Below, piece after piece: positions 8,737 through 17,335 of a DNA stretch of 29,229 nt. The position numbers and the translations under genes are program-made. The notes under the pieces are model-generated. The model was given only the letters and a program-made list of their open reading frames with translations. It ran no database searches and was not told the origin of the DNA. Location: NCBI GenBank assembly GCA_903772945.1, contig CAICTM010001441.1:1-29229 (forward strand). The letters run 5' to 3'. This stretch comes from Seminavis robusta (Eukaryota > Bacillariophyta > Bacillariophyceae > Naviculales > Naviculaceae). Within the stretch, counting starts at the first letter, position 1. Every line of letters begins with the position of its first letter.

Positions 8737-9197
8737 ATCTATCTACTTTCTTCAAGCTCTTGTCATCCTCCTGTTTGTACCGTACCGGTATCTGAACAAC
8801 AAAGTGCTGAGATGGGATACATAGTCTGGACAACAATCCCAAGGCAATTTCTGCTTCTTGGGATATAGAGAATGAAAGTCATGATGATGATGCTTGAGAT
8901 AGCTACTACTAGCTAGAGCTAGCTAGCTACATGTACAGTTGTACCGTACAACAAGCTGCATCTTCATCATCACTCCCTTCAAAGGATCGGAGGTGATTTG
9001 CCATGCGAAACCCTAGCCCTTGCGTAGATGTTCAACGGATTCTTTTTTCGTGACACGAAAGGACATCACGGTGACCTTTCGTGCTTCCAGTCAATCAATC
9101 GTTTTAGAGGGCAGAAGTCATACGGTAGCATACATCGTAGAAGACAACGAAAGTCCAAATACAGGATAGACAGAATAGTATAGCCAGCAAGTCAACA
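8737..9197. other. Intergenic stretch with GCTAGC, ACCGGT and a hairpin
   Basis: It holds GTACCGTACCGGTA at about 8777, CTAGCTAGAGCTAGCTAGCTA near 8908-8929, and an AAACCCTAGCCC telo-box-like word at 9008-9019. It also holds an inverted repeat CACGAAAGG (9054-9062)/CCTTTCGTG (9075-9083) and CGGTAGCATAC at 9123-9133. The right half is presumably the SNAP gene promoter. No coding frame is supported. Confidence 0.5.
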
Positions 9198-10715
9198 ATG
9201 AGCCACAAGAAGAACGCCGCTGCGAACAGAGACGCGCTGTTTGGTGGTGCAGGAGGAGGAGGAGGAGGCCCCAAGCACAAGAAGAATGCGGCAAGCAACC
9301 GAGATGCCCTCTTTGGCAATGCGGGCGGTGGAGGTGGTGCCAGTAGTAACAGCGCCCCCCCAAAGAAATCTACGCAATCCACGGCACCTTCGTCCAAAGG
9401 TTATGCATATGGCGGTCTGAAAGAAAAGCGCGACAAGAACAAGAAAAAGGCGTCCATGTTATCTCCAGAAGCCAGGGCTGCCAAGATGAAAGAAGCGCAA
9501 GAGTACAAAGAGAAAGCCAACAAGTGCATGCAATCGGGGTTCTTCAAGAAACAAGACCCCGTCATGGCCAGTACATTCTACAAACGAGCGGCCGACGCCT
9601 ATCAGGTAGCGGGCGAAGAACGATTGGAACGACTTTATCGGGTATCCAGTGCCGACTGTCAAATGAAAGTGGGTGCCTTTGCCACTGCTGCCGCAGAATA
9701 TGCTCGAGCGGCAGAATTATTAATGTTATCGGAAGCCGTAGAAGACACACTCGAACAAAAGCGCCGCGATGGATCGCAATACCACAAAAATGCCGCGGAA
9801 GCTTGGAGACAAATGAACGAACCCGCCAAGGCAGCCGCCAGCATGGTCCAAAGTGCTCTCGCCTTTTTGCATCAGGATAACAGTGAAGTATTGTCCAAGG
9901 ATACGCTGTCAGGATTGGAAGAAGCCGTGGAATCCTTTGTACCAGATCCACTCAATCCCTACTGCCGCTATCGACAGACTGGAGTATCCGCCTTTATTGA
10001 CCCCGATAGTGACGAGATTGCCACCAAACCTTCCGCCGAAACTCTCGAATTGGCCAAAAATCACATTGTCTCGAGAGCCTATTCACACGAACCCATCTGG
10101 GATGTCATTGATCTATTGGTCGGATACGGAGAATATGCATCGGCATTGTATGCCGCGGGAGCATCCTCCACGTTATTGTCGCGAGATGGAATTTCCACAT
10201 TGACACTGTCGCGCAGCTATTGCATGGAAACCGTGCTCACGTTGGCCATGGGAGATCCCATTGCGGCCGAACAAAATTTCTTGTCGATTCACTGCCAAAA
10301 ATCGCATTACCTCAATTCTCGCGAATGCAAATTGTCCGAAGAATTGTTCCGGGCCGTCAAGATGCGAGACATCGAAACATTGGACGAAGTCCGGTCGCCC
10401 GAGGGAAGCAATCGAGCATGTCTGGCCAATATGCATCCCGCCATGCGAGAGTTGGTGAGCATCCTACGGGTCAGTGGTGTCGCCAAACGAGGAGCGCCGC
10501 CCGAAGAGGCAGATAAACCCAAAATGGATCTTAAAAAGGCAGACAAGGAATTGCCAACCTTGTCGCAGTTGGCACAGAAAAAGACGGGCTACGAAGGACT
10601 CGAAGTGGAGGACGAGGAGGGAGAAAATCTCAATGCCGCAGATCTGGATGCCGAATTGGATGCTTTGAATTTCGAAGAAGAAGAAGAGGACGAGGAAGAC
10701 TGGGATCTTCGTTAG
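9198..10715 (+). CDS. SNAP-family (NSF attachment protein) homologue, gamma-SNAP-like
   Basis: The 505-residue protein has an unusual N-terminus: a 24-residue unit (HKKNAAxNRDALFGxAGGGGG) occurs twice, at 3-23 and 27-47, then a Lys-rich stretch (75-84). From about residue 92 it is all helical, with TPR-like hairpins (EAQEYKEKANKC, ASTFYKRAADAYQVAGE, AFATAAAEYARAAELL, YHKNAAEAWRQMNEPAKAAASMVQSALA). This is the arrangement of SNAP adaptors, which load NSF onto SNARE complexes for disassembly after membrane fusion. The tail (about 479-505) is strongly acidic with alternating Leu (DLDAELDALNFEEEEEDEEDWD). Normal SNAPs are about 290-330 residues, so both termini are extended. The gamma subtype is a judgement from spacing and is less sure than the family. 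ATG context is good (CAACAATGAG). Confidence 0.7.
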   Translation: MSHKKNAAANRDALFGGAGGGGGGPKHKKNAASNRDALFGNAGGGGGASSNSAPPKKSTQSTAPSSKGYAYGGLKEKRDKNKKKASMLSPEARAAKMKEAQEYKEKANKCMQSGFFKKQDPVMASTFYKRAADAYQVAGEERLERLYRVSSADCQMKVGAFATAAAEYARAAELLMLSEAVEDTLEQKRRDGSQYHKNAAEAWRQMNEPAKAAASMVQSALAFLHQDNSEVLSKDTLSGLEEAVESFVPDPLNPYCRYRQTGVSAFIDPDSDEIATKPSAETLELAKNHIVSRAYSHEPIWDVIDLLVGYGEYASALYAAGASSTLLSRDGISTLTLSRSYCMETVLTLAMGDPIAAEQNFLSIHCQKSHYLNSRECKLSEELFRAVKMRDIETLDEVRSPEGSNRACLANMHPAMRELVSILRVSGVAKRGAPPEEADKPKMDLKKADKELPTLSQLAQKKTGYEGLEVEDEEGENLNAADLDAELDALNFEEEEEDEEDWDLR

Positions 10716-11404
10716 GGTTTGCATTGCAGAGGCAGTTCGTAGTGTGGTCTTGATTGGAGTCAACTCAACTCACGGAGCCCACCTCGACCTGCGTTACATC
10801 ATAATGCTCTACACTCCTCCCTTGATATTAAGATGTCTCTAAATTCACCTGAATCCTGAAGGCATCTTAGCAAAAACTCAAATATCTGCACTGAGAATCT
10901 TCTTAGCATTTTGTTAAAATTCAGGGTCCAAAGGCAACATCTTAGCTTTCTTGGCATTTCTATTGACCATACTAGTAGTATGGTACATACCAACCTTGCT
11001 ACTCTGATATCCACCTTACCGAACATAGTCTACCCCTAGGAGAAGAGAGGAAAGAGCAGTGTATCATCCGCCGGAGGCGAAATTTTTTACTTTTGGTACC
11101 TGTTTCTAAAGCATTTTGTTGTAGAAAAGTGTCATTGTATCATCTCTCAATCTCCTATGTGCCCAAGGGAGAGTGCTTACTGGCTATCTTAGCTCTAGTG
11201 CCGATCTGAGTGTCTCAATTATCTTAACATTTTAGCAAATCTCAGTACTCGACATCTTATCTTCGACTCTCTTAATGTCAAGGGAGGAGTGTAGCTAGTT
11301 TCTGTGTGAGTTTCAACGTGCATTAGTGTATTATTTACTGCCCTGATGTAGTGTGTATCCAGCCTGATTCTTTGTCACCCTTCTAGTTAGCTAGCAAGCC
11401 AGCT
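10716..11404. other. Convergent intergenic stretch occupied by a MITE-like element
   Basis: Convergent 3' ends of the SNAP and tandem-repeat genes. Most of it is the inverted-repeat element at 10809-11294. TTAGCTAGCAAG lies at 11387, close to the minus-strand stop. No gene is supported. Confidence 0.5.
10809..11294. mobile_element. MITE-like element with 22-25 bp terminal inverted repeats
   Basis: The left end (CTACACTCCTCCCTTGATAT..., 10809-10830) is the reverse complement of 11273-11294 with one mismatch, and similarity continues a few bases inward. The 486-bp interior is non-coding, with recurring CATCTTAGC/ATCTTAAC words and a perfect palindrome CCATACTA-G-TAGTATGG at 10967-10983. No clear target-site duplication is visible. 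The right end AAGGGAGGAG|TGTAG also looks like a retrotransposon polypurine tract followed by an LTR start, so a rearranged LTR remnant is an alternative. Confidence 0.5.
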
Positions 11405-14173
11405 TCAAGAATCTACCAAAGAGTCAATCTTCAGGCCTTCCATTTTGCCACCGCTGGCGTCACTTTTTTGCCACGAATCTTTGAGCTTGGCCTTGGGGCT
11501 TGCATGTGTGAGAGAATATGGTTGTGCTTCTTCTCCTTCACCACCCATCCACGCAACAGGCCTGGCAACCAAGTGGGCAACATCCTCCCTCTGAAGCTTA
11601 ATCTTCTCCTGGTTGTTGGGCGTATACGACTGACCTCCTGATTCATCTTGTGCCCCTTGTTCCTCGTCGTCTGCTGTATTTGATTGTTTGACAGGCTTCC
11701 ACACTTTGGTTGCTTCCACACTGACTGCTCCAGGGTCCAGTTCTTCATTCTTTTTGTGGTTCTCCTCATTTTGCTTGTTGAGGTCAAGCAGCTTCTCCAT
11801 TACCATTGGGCTAGTCTTTCTTCTCCTTGCCGAGAAGAGCTGTGTGTCACTGGCATTCATGTCGTCATTGTGCTTTTCATCTGTAGACAAGTCTCTCATG
11901 CTTTGGCTCATGCCACTTCCAGATCCACCCTTGAGCCAGGAGTCCTTGAGCTTGGTCTTTGGTTTCTGCAGATAGGAGAGCGCCACCTCTTCACCTTCAC
12001 CTCCGTTCCAGGTAGTTGGTCTCTCCGCCATGTACAAGTTCTCATCTTTCTGGAACTTGACCTTGTCTTTGCTGCTGGCTTTTGGAGAGACCTGATCTGT
12101 CTTGGCTTCTTCATGGGCCCCGTCAGCCTTCTTTGGGGGCTTCCAAACTTTGGCTGGTGGACTCTTGCCAATGCTCGCAACCCAAGGATCAATTTCTTCA
12201 TTCTTTTTGTGGTTCTCCTCATTTTGCTTGTTGAGGTCAAGCAACTTCTCCATTACCATTGGGCTGGTCTGTCTTCTCCTTGCCGAGAAGAGCTGTGTGT
12301 CACTGGCATTCATGTCGTCATTGTGCTTTTCATCTGTCGACAAATCTCTCATGCTTTGGCTCATGCCACTTCCAGATCCACCCTTGAGCCAAGAATCCTT
12401 GAGCTTGGTCTTTGGTTTCTGCAGATAGGAGAGCGCCACCTCTTCACCTTCACCTCCGTTCCAGGTAGTTGGTCTCTCTGCCATGTACAAGTTTTCATCT
12501 TTCTGGAACTTGACCTTGTCTTTGCTGCTGGCTTTTGGAGAGACCTGCTCTGTCTTGGCTTCTTCATGGGCCTCGTCAGCCTTCTTTGGGGGCTTCCAAA
12601 CTTTGGCGGGTGGACTCTTGCCAATGCTCGCAACCCAAGGATCTATTTCTTCATTCTTTTTGTGGTTCTCCTCATTTTGCTTGTTGAGGTCAAGCAACTT
12701 CTCCATTACCATTGGGCTGGTCTGTCTTCTCCTTGCCGAGAAGAGCTGTGTGTCACTGGCATTCATGTCGTCATTGTGCTTTTCATCTGTCGACAAATCT
12801 CTCATGCTTTGGCTCATGCCACTTCCAGATCCACCCTTGAGCCAAGAATCCTTGAGCTTGGTTTTTGGTTTCTGCAGATAGGAGAGCGCCACCTTTTCAC
12901 CTTCACCTCCGTTCCAGGTAGTTGGTCTCTCTGCCATGTACAAGTTTTCATCTTTCTGGAACTTGACCTTGTCTTTGCTGCTGGCTTTTGGAGAGACCTG
13001 ATCTGTCTTAGCTTCTTCATGGGCCTCGTCAGCCTTCTTTGGGGGCTTCCAAACTTTGGCTGGTGGACTCTTGCCAATGCTCGCAACCCAAGGATCAATT
13101 TCTTCATTCTTTTTGTGGTTCTCCTCATTTTGCTTGTTGAGGTCAAGCAACTTCTCCATTACCATTGGGCTGGTCTGTCTTCTCCTTGCCGAAAAGAGCT
13201 GTGAGTCACTGGCATTCATGTCATCATTCTGTTTTCCATCAGTGGATAAATCTCTCATGCTTTGGCTCATGCCAGTTCCAGATCCATCCTTGAGCCAAGA
13301 GTCCTTGAGCTTGGTCTTTGGTTTCTGCAGATAGGAGTGCGCCACCTCTTCACCTTCACCTCCATTCCAGGTTGTTGGCCTTTCTGCCATGTACAGGTGT
13401 TCATTTTGCTGGAACTTGACCTTCTCTTTGCTAGATGTTGGAGTGGATTGTCCTTTTTCTCCTCCCTTTTGATCTGCCTTCTTGGCTTTGGGCCGTGGCG
13501 GTTTTGCTGATTTTGTGCCCTTGTGAACTGCAAGTCCTTCGTTCTTATGGTGATTTTCTTCATTCTGCTGGTTGAGAGCTGATAGCTTCTCCATCACCTT
13601 TGAACTCGTTTTACGACGTTGAACTGGTTCCGAGCTGAGCTTTGATTCGCTTGCGTGTAGCTTGTCGTGCTTATCATCAGCCAAAGGCAAAGCCGTCAAA
13701 TCACGCAGACTCTGGCTTGTGTCACCGCTGCTTTTTAGCCAAGAGGACCTCAATTTCGTCTTTGGGCTTTGCATGTAGCTCTCGACAATGGCCTCTCCCC
13801 CCTCGCCTCCATTAAGCCAATCTCCCGGTCGCTCGGCCATAAATTTGGCATCCTCTCGCTGCAGGCTGACTTTCTGTCGGTTGGCCAATGTTGGGCTCTT
13901 TTGGGTATCGACGGTTGACTGGGTAGACTCTGTTTTGTCGCTAATGATCGACCCCGAATCCAACTTTTTGGCTGTCTTTGGGTACTCAGAATGTCTTCGC
14001 ACTTTGGAAGCGTCATTTCCGGCTTGGCAAGTCTCGTTCTGTTTATTCAGCGCGGAGAGTTTTTCCGTAACCATAGTCCCAGAGTTTCGTCGTGGCTTTT
14101 GTAGGTACGTTGAACCTGATTCTCCCATAAAAGCATCAGGCCTGTCAGTAAAATTATCAGGAAGATCCTCCAT
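11405..14173 (-). CDS. Large protein of 151-residue tandem repeats, function unknown
   Basis: The 922-residue hydrophilic protein has no signal peptide or membrane segment. Its core is four near-identical repeats with an exact 453-bp period (anchor TTCTTCATTC at 11741, 12194, 12647 and 13100). They are preceded in the protein by a diverged, slightly shorter repeat and a partial N-terminal unit, and followed by a partial C-terminal unit. Each unit reads in order: ENLYMAERPTTWNGGEGE, SYLQKPKTKLKDSWLK, GMSQSMRDLS, SPMVMEKLLDLNKQNEENHK, and PPAKVWKPPKKA. It is rich in Lys, Ser, Asn and Glu and probably largely disordered with short helices. I recognise no family; a scaffold or cytoskeleton-binding role would be guesswork. 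The near-identity of the inner units points to recent duplication or gene conversion. The antisense strand is open for 506 codons only because of the repeats. Confidence 0.8.
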   Translation of the reverse strand: MEDLPDNFTDRPDAFMGESGSTYLQKPRRNSGTMVTEKLSALNKQNETCQAGNDASKVRRHSEYPKTAKKLDSGSIISDKTESTQSTVDTQKSPTLANRQKVSLQREDAKFMAERPGDWLNGGEGGEAIVESYMQSPKTKLRSSWLKSSGDTSQSLRDLTALPLADDKHDKLHASESKLSSEPVQRRKTSSKVMEKLSALNQQNEENHHKNEGLAVHKGTKSAKPPRPKAKKADQKGGEKGQSTPTSSKEKVKFQQNEHLYMAERPTTWNGGEGEEVAHSYLQKPKTKLKDSWLKDGSGTGMSQSMRDLSTDGKQNDDMNASDSQLFSARRRQTSPMVMEKLLDLNKQNEENHKKNEEIDPWVASIGKSPPAKVWKPPKKADEAHEEAKTDQVSPKASSKDKVKFQKDENLYMAERPTTWNGGEGEKVALSYLQKPKTKLKDSWLKGGSGSGMSQSMRDLSTDEKHNDDMNASDTQLFSARRRQTSPMVMEKLLDLNKQNEENHKKNEEIDPWVASIGKSPPAKVWKPPKKADEAHEEAKTEQVSPKASSKDKVKFQKDENLYMAERPTTWNGGEGEEVALSYLQKPKTKLKDSWLKGGSGSGMSQSMRDLSTDEKHNDDMNASDTQLFSARRRQTSPMVMEKLLDLNKQNEENHKKNEEIDPWVASIGKSPPAKVWKPPKKADGAHEEAKTDQVSPKASSKDKVKFQKDENLYMAERPTTWNGGEGEEVALSYLQKPKTKLKDSWLKGGSGSGMSQSMRDLSTDEKHNDDMNASDTQLFSARRRKTSPMVMEKLLDLNKQNEENHKKNEELDPGAVSVEATKVWKPVKQSNTADDEEQGAQDESGGQSYTPNNQEKIKLQREDVAHLVARPVAWMGGEGEEAQPYSLTHASPKAKLKDSWQKSDASGGKMEGLKIDSLVDS
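11742..13552. repeat. Tandem 453-bp coding repeats (four near-identical units)
   Basis: The same anchor recurs at exactly 453-bp steps at 11741, 12194, 12647 and 13100. A diverged counterpart lies at 13535 (435 bp further). 453 is divisible by three, so copy-number change leaves the frame intact. Confidence 0.85.
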
Positions 14174-14863
14174 TTTTGCGAACCCTCTTCTTCTCGGTTG
14201 GTTCTACAGTGTAGGAAGTGGAAGAGACGAAGTCAAGTGTTGATGATTGCTACCGCTTCTAACTAAGAGGATGCTGTTTGTTGGTAGGCTACCAACCCAG
14301 AAGACTATGGATTAATAAGGTCGCCAGAGTCAGGTTCTTCGCTTCGGCTCTTCTTGTGCAAGCTTGCTTTCGTCTCTCTTTTAATCTCGGACACTATGCT
14401 TCTTTCTGCTTTGCGTCTCGCACGTGATGTGCCCTTGATTGATACAGTACCGTTTCTGCGTTGAAGATCTTTCTTTTTGGGCTTCAGGATTTGGGAGCGA
14501 TACCTAGTAGCGCGCAAGCCCAAAAGCAACATCCAAAACTCGCCGCAGCTGGTTAGGTACGGTACGTATGTACTGGTACAGCGTACCACCGGTAACCGGT
14601 ACGGTATCGGGTAGCCACAGCATTTGGGATCGGGAGTTTGGAGGAGAGCATAGGCACGGACGTGCCCTCCGATAGCAGAGGGTTGGAAGCTTCAACCATT
14701 CAAAGGTACTAGCTAGTACCGTGCTACCGTTTGGGATAGTTCTGATACGGGTAGCGCCTGAGACTCAATGTAGTTGCCCTCCAGGAGCGACCCTCACATA
14801 ATTGAGTACTCACCAGCAGAACACTGTTTCGGTCTCCTTTTCTTTGCTTTTCCACCGGACCTT
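14174..14863. other. Intergenic stretch with GGTACC/ACCGGT palindromes
   Basis: It lies between two minus-strand genes and should hold the promoter of the tandem-repeat gene and the 3' end of the methyltransferase gene. A dense cluster of GTAC, ACCGGT and GGTACGGTAC words spans about 14553-14610, with TACTAGCTAGTA near 14706-14717. A basic minus-strand frame from ATG 14532 to 14305 (75 codons) has a coding-like Lys/Arg-rich end but no recognisable domain, so it is not called. Confidence 0.4.
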
Positions 14864-17302
14864 CTATGATCTTGTCTCTCCAATAAGACAGAAATTTCGA
14901 GTAGAGAAAGCGACAGGGAATGCTCGAAGCGATAGCTTCATTGGGACCGCTGTGTTTCGCTCAGCTGCTGCCAGACGCATCCCGCAAATCGTATGTACCG
15001 CTTGGTTCGACAACGTAATATCACTCTGGAGCTCAGCCAGACCCTTCAATAGATCGAATCGTCGAGAGTCGATGTTCAACCATTCATCCACCGGAAGCAG
15101 CTTCTTCGATTCTTGGGTCGCATTTCGCCGATTTTGGTGTGGTACTCGTAAGCTCGGATTGGAACAAAAGCAGCAAGGGCAGATAACGAACGATGCTTCG
15201 TGGTTGATTGCATGTCCTAAGGCAACATCCGTCAAAGCACCACATGCATGAAGTGCCACCACGAGGTCCACGCCATCAATGTAGCTGCTCACGTCGACGG
15301 TGCTGGCGTCTGCCAAAACGTATTCCACAATATCGGTCAGATTTTGATTCTCCGTCCGCCTTCTTCCATTCTTGATGGCGCTCTCGGCAACATCGACAAC
15401 TAGAATCCGTACATCAAATCCCAAATTCCCGAGAGTCCTCGCCAGGTGGTTGGCCAGAAATCCCTTGCCTCCCCCGCAATCAAGGATTCGAATGGTATCG
15501 TTGCTGCTGTGGCGACGCTGCAAAACGTCAACTACCTGTTGGGACATGCAATCCAATTGGGGTTCTTTTTTTCGCTTCCACCGATTGCTTCGATTCGACA
15601 TAAAGTCAGTGGCCTCTAGAGCAGCTTTCGGGTTATCCGCAACGTCGTGAATTGGATACTGTTCTCGCAGGTATGCGTAGCAATCAATAACTTTGAGAGC
15701 TTCTGGACCCACCTGCCTCGATAGGTCCATCGCTTGCTGTTGTAGTTTTCTCGAGATCTCGGCAGCTTCCCACTCCCTCGTCGTCGCTTCATTCATAGCA
15801 ACTATGCTGCCCATTTTCTCGTTTGGTATCTTGAGAGCTTGAGCAGCTTCTATCAGCTTGATTTCTTGTGCGACTGCTTGTTCTATCAGATACTGAACAG
15901 AGCTCGGTCGCCAGCTGGAGTGCAACAACTCCACATTTTGTACCCACATGACCGATGGTACGCTGTTACCGGTTTTCTCATGCGCTGCTGTCGCCACAAT
16001 GGATCCCACCATCCTCACTTGGGAGCCTGGAGCGAGCAACTGGCCATACATGTTTGCCCGTGTGGAGTTTTGGCAGAACAGAACCTGTGGATTTATAACG
16101 CATTTCAGCCTTTGATTCCATAGGGCATCAATTTGATCCTCAGCAAGGTTCTGATCAGGAATATTGTCGGCAGCAGCACCCACTGGAACCATGCTGTCAA
16201 CCACTTCCAAGACAGTGACAGAATCCCGAAATCGCCGACGATTTTGAACCCACCCGACCATGTCAATTGTGGTGGTTGATACAGAGTTCTTTGATGCAGC
16301 ATCAAAACTGTTTTGCAAGCGCCCGTCTTGCTCTAGTAGAACATCCTGCACGGACATGGATTCCGAGACTATTCTAAGCGTGTCGTGATCTTCTTTGGAA
16401 TAGGATTCTTCTTGGATGTTTGAAATGAACGCAGGAGGAGGTTGTCGGATATCGGGGGGAGCCAACGGCAAATTTGTCGTGTACTTGTGATCTGAAGCAA
16501 AACATGGATATGCCTCGTCGTTGTCATGTTGCTCCTTTAAATCCAGTAGAATGCGTTTGGCCAAGCCATTAAAAGCCTTGGGCGACGGTGGAGTTTGGCT
16601 CCTCGTCGCTTGTTCAATCTCGTTGGCCAGCTCAGTGGCGTCTACCTGAGTCGCCTTGGCCAGATCACTGGCATCCAACAAGCCCTCGCTAACCAACCGA
16701 AGCAGTTTCCTGACATGCTGTGGGTTGTGAGGTAGTCCCTGTATCTTCATATCTTGCACCAATATCAATGCCTCTCCCGGATTCCTGGTGGGAGCCACTG
16801 GACCAGTAATGCAAAGGCGTACACCGGGCACCAGACTTTTCATGAATCCATCGAAATTGCTGCACAAAAAGGCTTGCCGTTTGAACATGGCTTGCACTGG
16901 AACTTGTACACCCCTTCGAGAAATATCAAAGAAACAAAAGGAATTGCCAAAGCCTCGCTGTGATGTGAGATACCCCTCTACCTGGAGAGCTATTGGCTCG
17001 TCTGATTTGTTGTCCAGAAGAGAATCATTTGATTGTTGTTGGTGCAGTTGCTGCTGTAGACGGGGAACGGCATTGTCATTCAAGTCCAATTTGACCACAT
17101 CTTTCCATCTAGATTGAGTCCCAACACCCTGATTCTGATCCACTGCCGAGCAGAGCTGCAGTTTGCTCGAGGAGTCCAGAAATCTTTTCTCGCTTCTTCG
17201 AATATGCTGGCATCTTGGTTGGGTCTGCCAAGCAAAGGCCTGTCCTGATAAAGATAGGACTAGCAGCAGCAACAGAACAGGTGCATTCGAGTAGCAAGGC
17301 AT
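14864..17302 (-). CDS. Plastid-targeted OB-fold/SAM-methyltransferase multidomain protein
   Basis: The 812-residue protein starts with a signal peptide (APVLLLLLVLSLSGQ) and an A22|F23-A motif typical of diatom plastid import. A first OB-fold-like region (about 104-190) begins ALQVEGYLTSQRGFGNSFCF. A helical segment (about 195-231) follows: VRKLLRLVSEGLLDASDLAKA. A second OB-like region (about 347-450) contains VGWVQNRRRFRD, which resembles the anticodon-binding OB fold of class II aminoacyl-tRNA synthetases. The C-terminus is a Rossmann methyltransferase: LDCGGGKGFL (D608, G610-G614) is motif I for SAM binding. VALHACG (H685, C687) and VICPCCFC (C710, C711, C713) follow, features I associate with GSTCD/Methyltransf_32-type enzymes. 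An RNA-modifying role in the plastid is inferred. The open frame begins at 17335 with TTG; ATG 17302 is the first real start. Confidence 0.72.
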   Translation of the reverse strand: MPCYSNAPVLLLLLVLSLSGQAFAWQTQPRCQHIRRSEKRFLDSSSKLQLCSAVDQNQGVGTQSRWKDVVKLDLNDNAVPRLQQQLHQQQSNDSLLDNKSDEPIALQVEGYLTSQRGFGNSFCFFDISRRGVQVPVQAMFKRQAFLCSNFDGFMKSLVPGVRLCITGPVAPTRNPGEALILVQDMKIQGLPHNPQHVRKLLRLVSEGLLDASDLAKATQVDATELANEIEQATRSQTPPSPKAFNGLAKRILLDLKEQHDNDEAYPCFASDHKYTTNLPLAPPDIRQPPPAFISNIQEESYSKEDHDTLRIVSESMSVQDVLLEQDGRLQNSFDAASKNSVSTTTIDMVGWVQNRRRFRDSVTVLEVVDSMVPVGAAADNIPDQNLAEDQIDALWNQRLKCVINPQVLFCQNSTRANMYGQLLAPGSQVRMVGSIVATAAHEKTGNSVPSVMWVQNVELLHSSWRPSSVQYLIEQAVAQEIKLIEAAQALKIPNEKMGSIVAMNEATTREWEAAEISRKLQQQAMDLSRQVGPEALKVIDCYAYLREQYPIHDVADNPKAALEATDFMSNRSNRWKRKKEPQLDCMSQQVVDVLQRRHSSNDTIRILDCGGGKGFLANHLARTLGNLGFDVRILVVDVAESAIKNGRRRTENQNLTDIVEYVLADASTVDVSSYIDGVDLVVALHACGALTDVALGHAINHEASFVICPCCFCSNPSLRVPHQNRRNATQESKKLLPVDEWLNIDSRRFDLLKGLAELQSDITLSNQAVHTICGMRLAAAERNTAVPMKLSLRAFPVAFSTRNFCLIGETRS

Positions 17303-17335
17303 AGTAAAGGACAAATAGGTAGTCGAGTGGAGCAA

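Noticed and set aside
11684..13204. 506-codon plus-strand open frame opposite the tandem-repeat gene
   Set aside because: It exists only because the 453-bp repeats contain no stops in that frame; it is Phe/Leu/Ser-rich and mirrors the sense codons. The sense frame has better composition and extends beyond the repeats.
14305..14532. 75-codon basic minus-strand frame
   Set aside because: No domain, unclear promoter and crowded by palindromic repeats; kept only as a remark.
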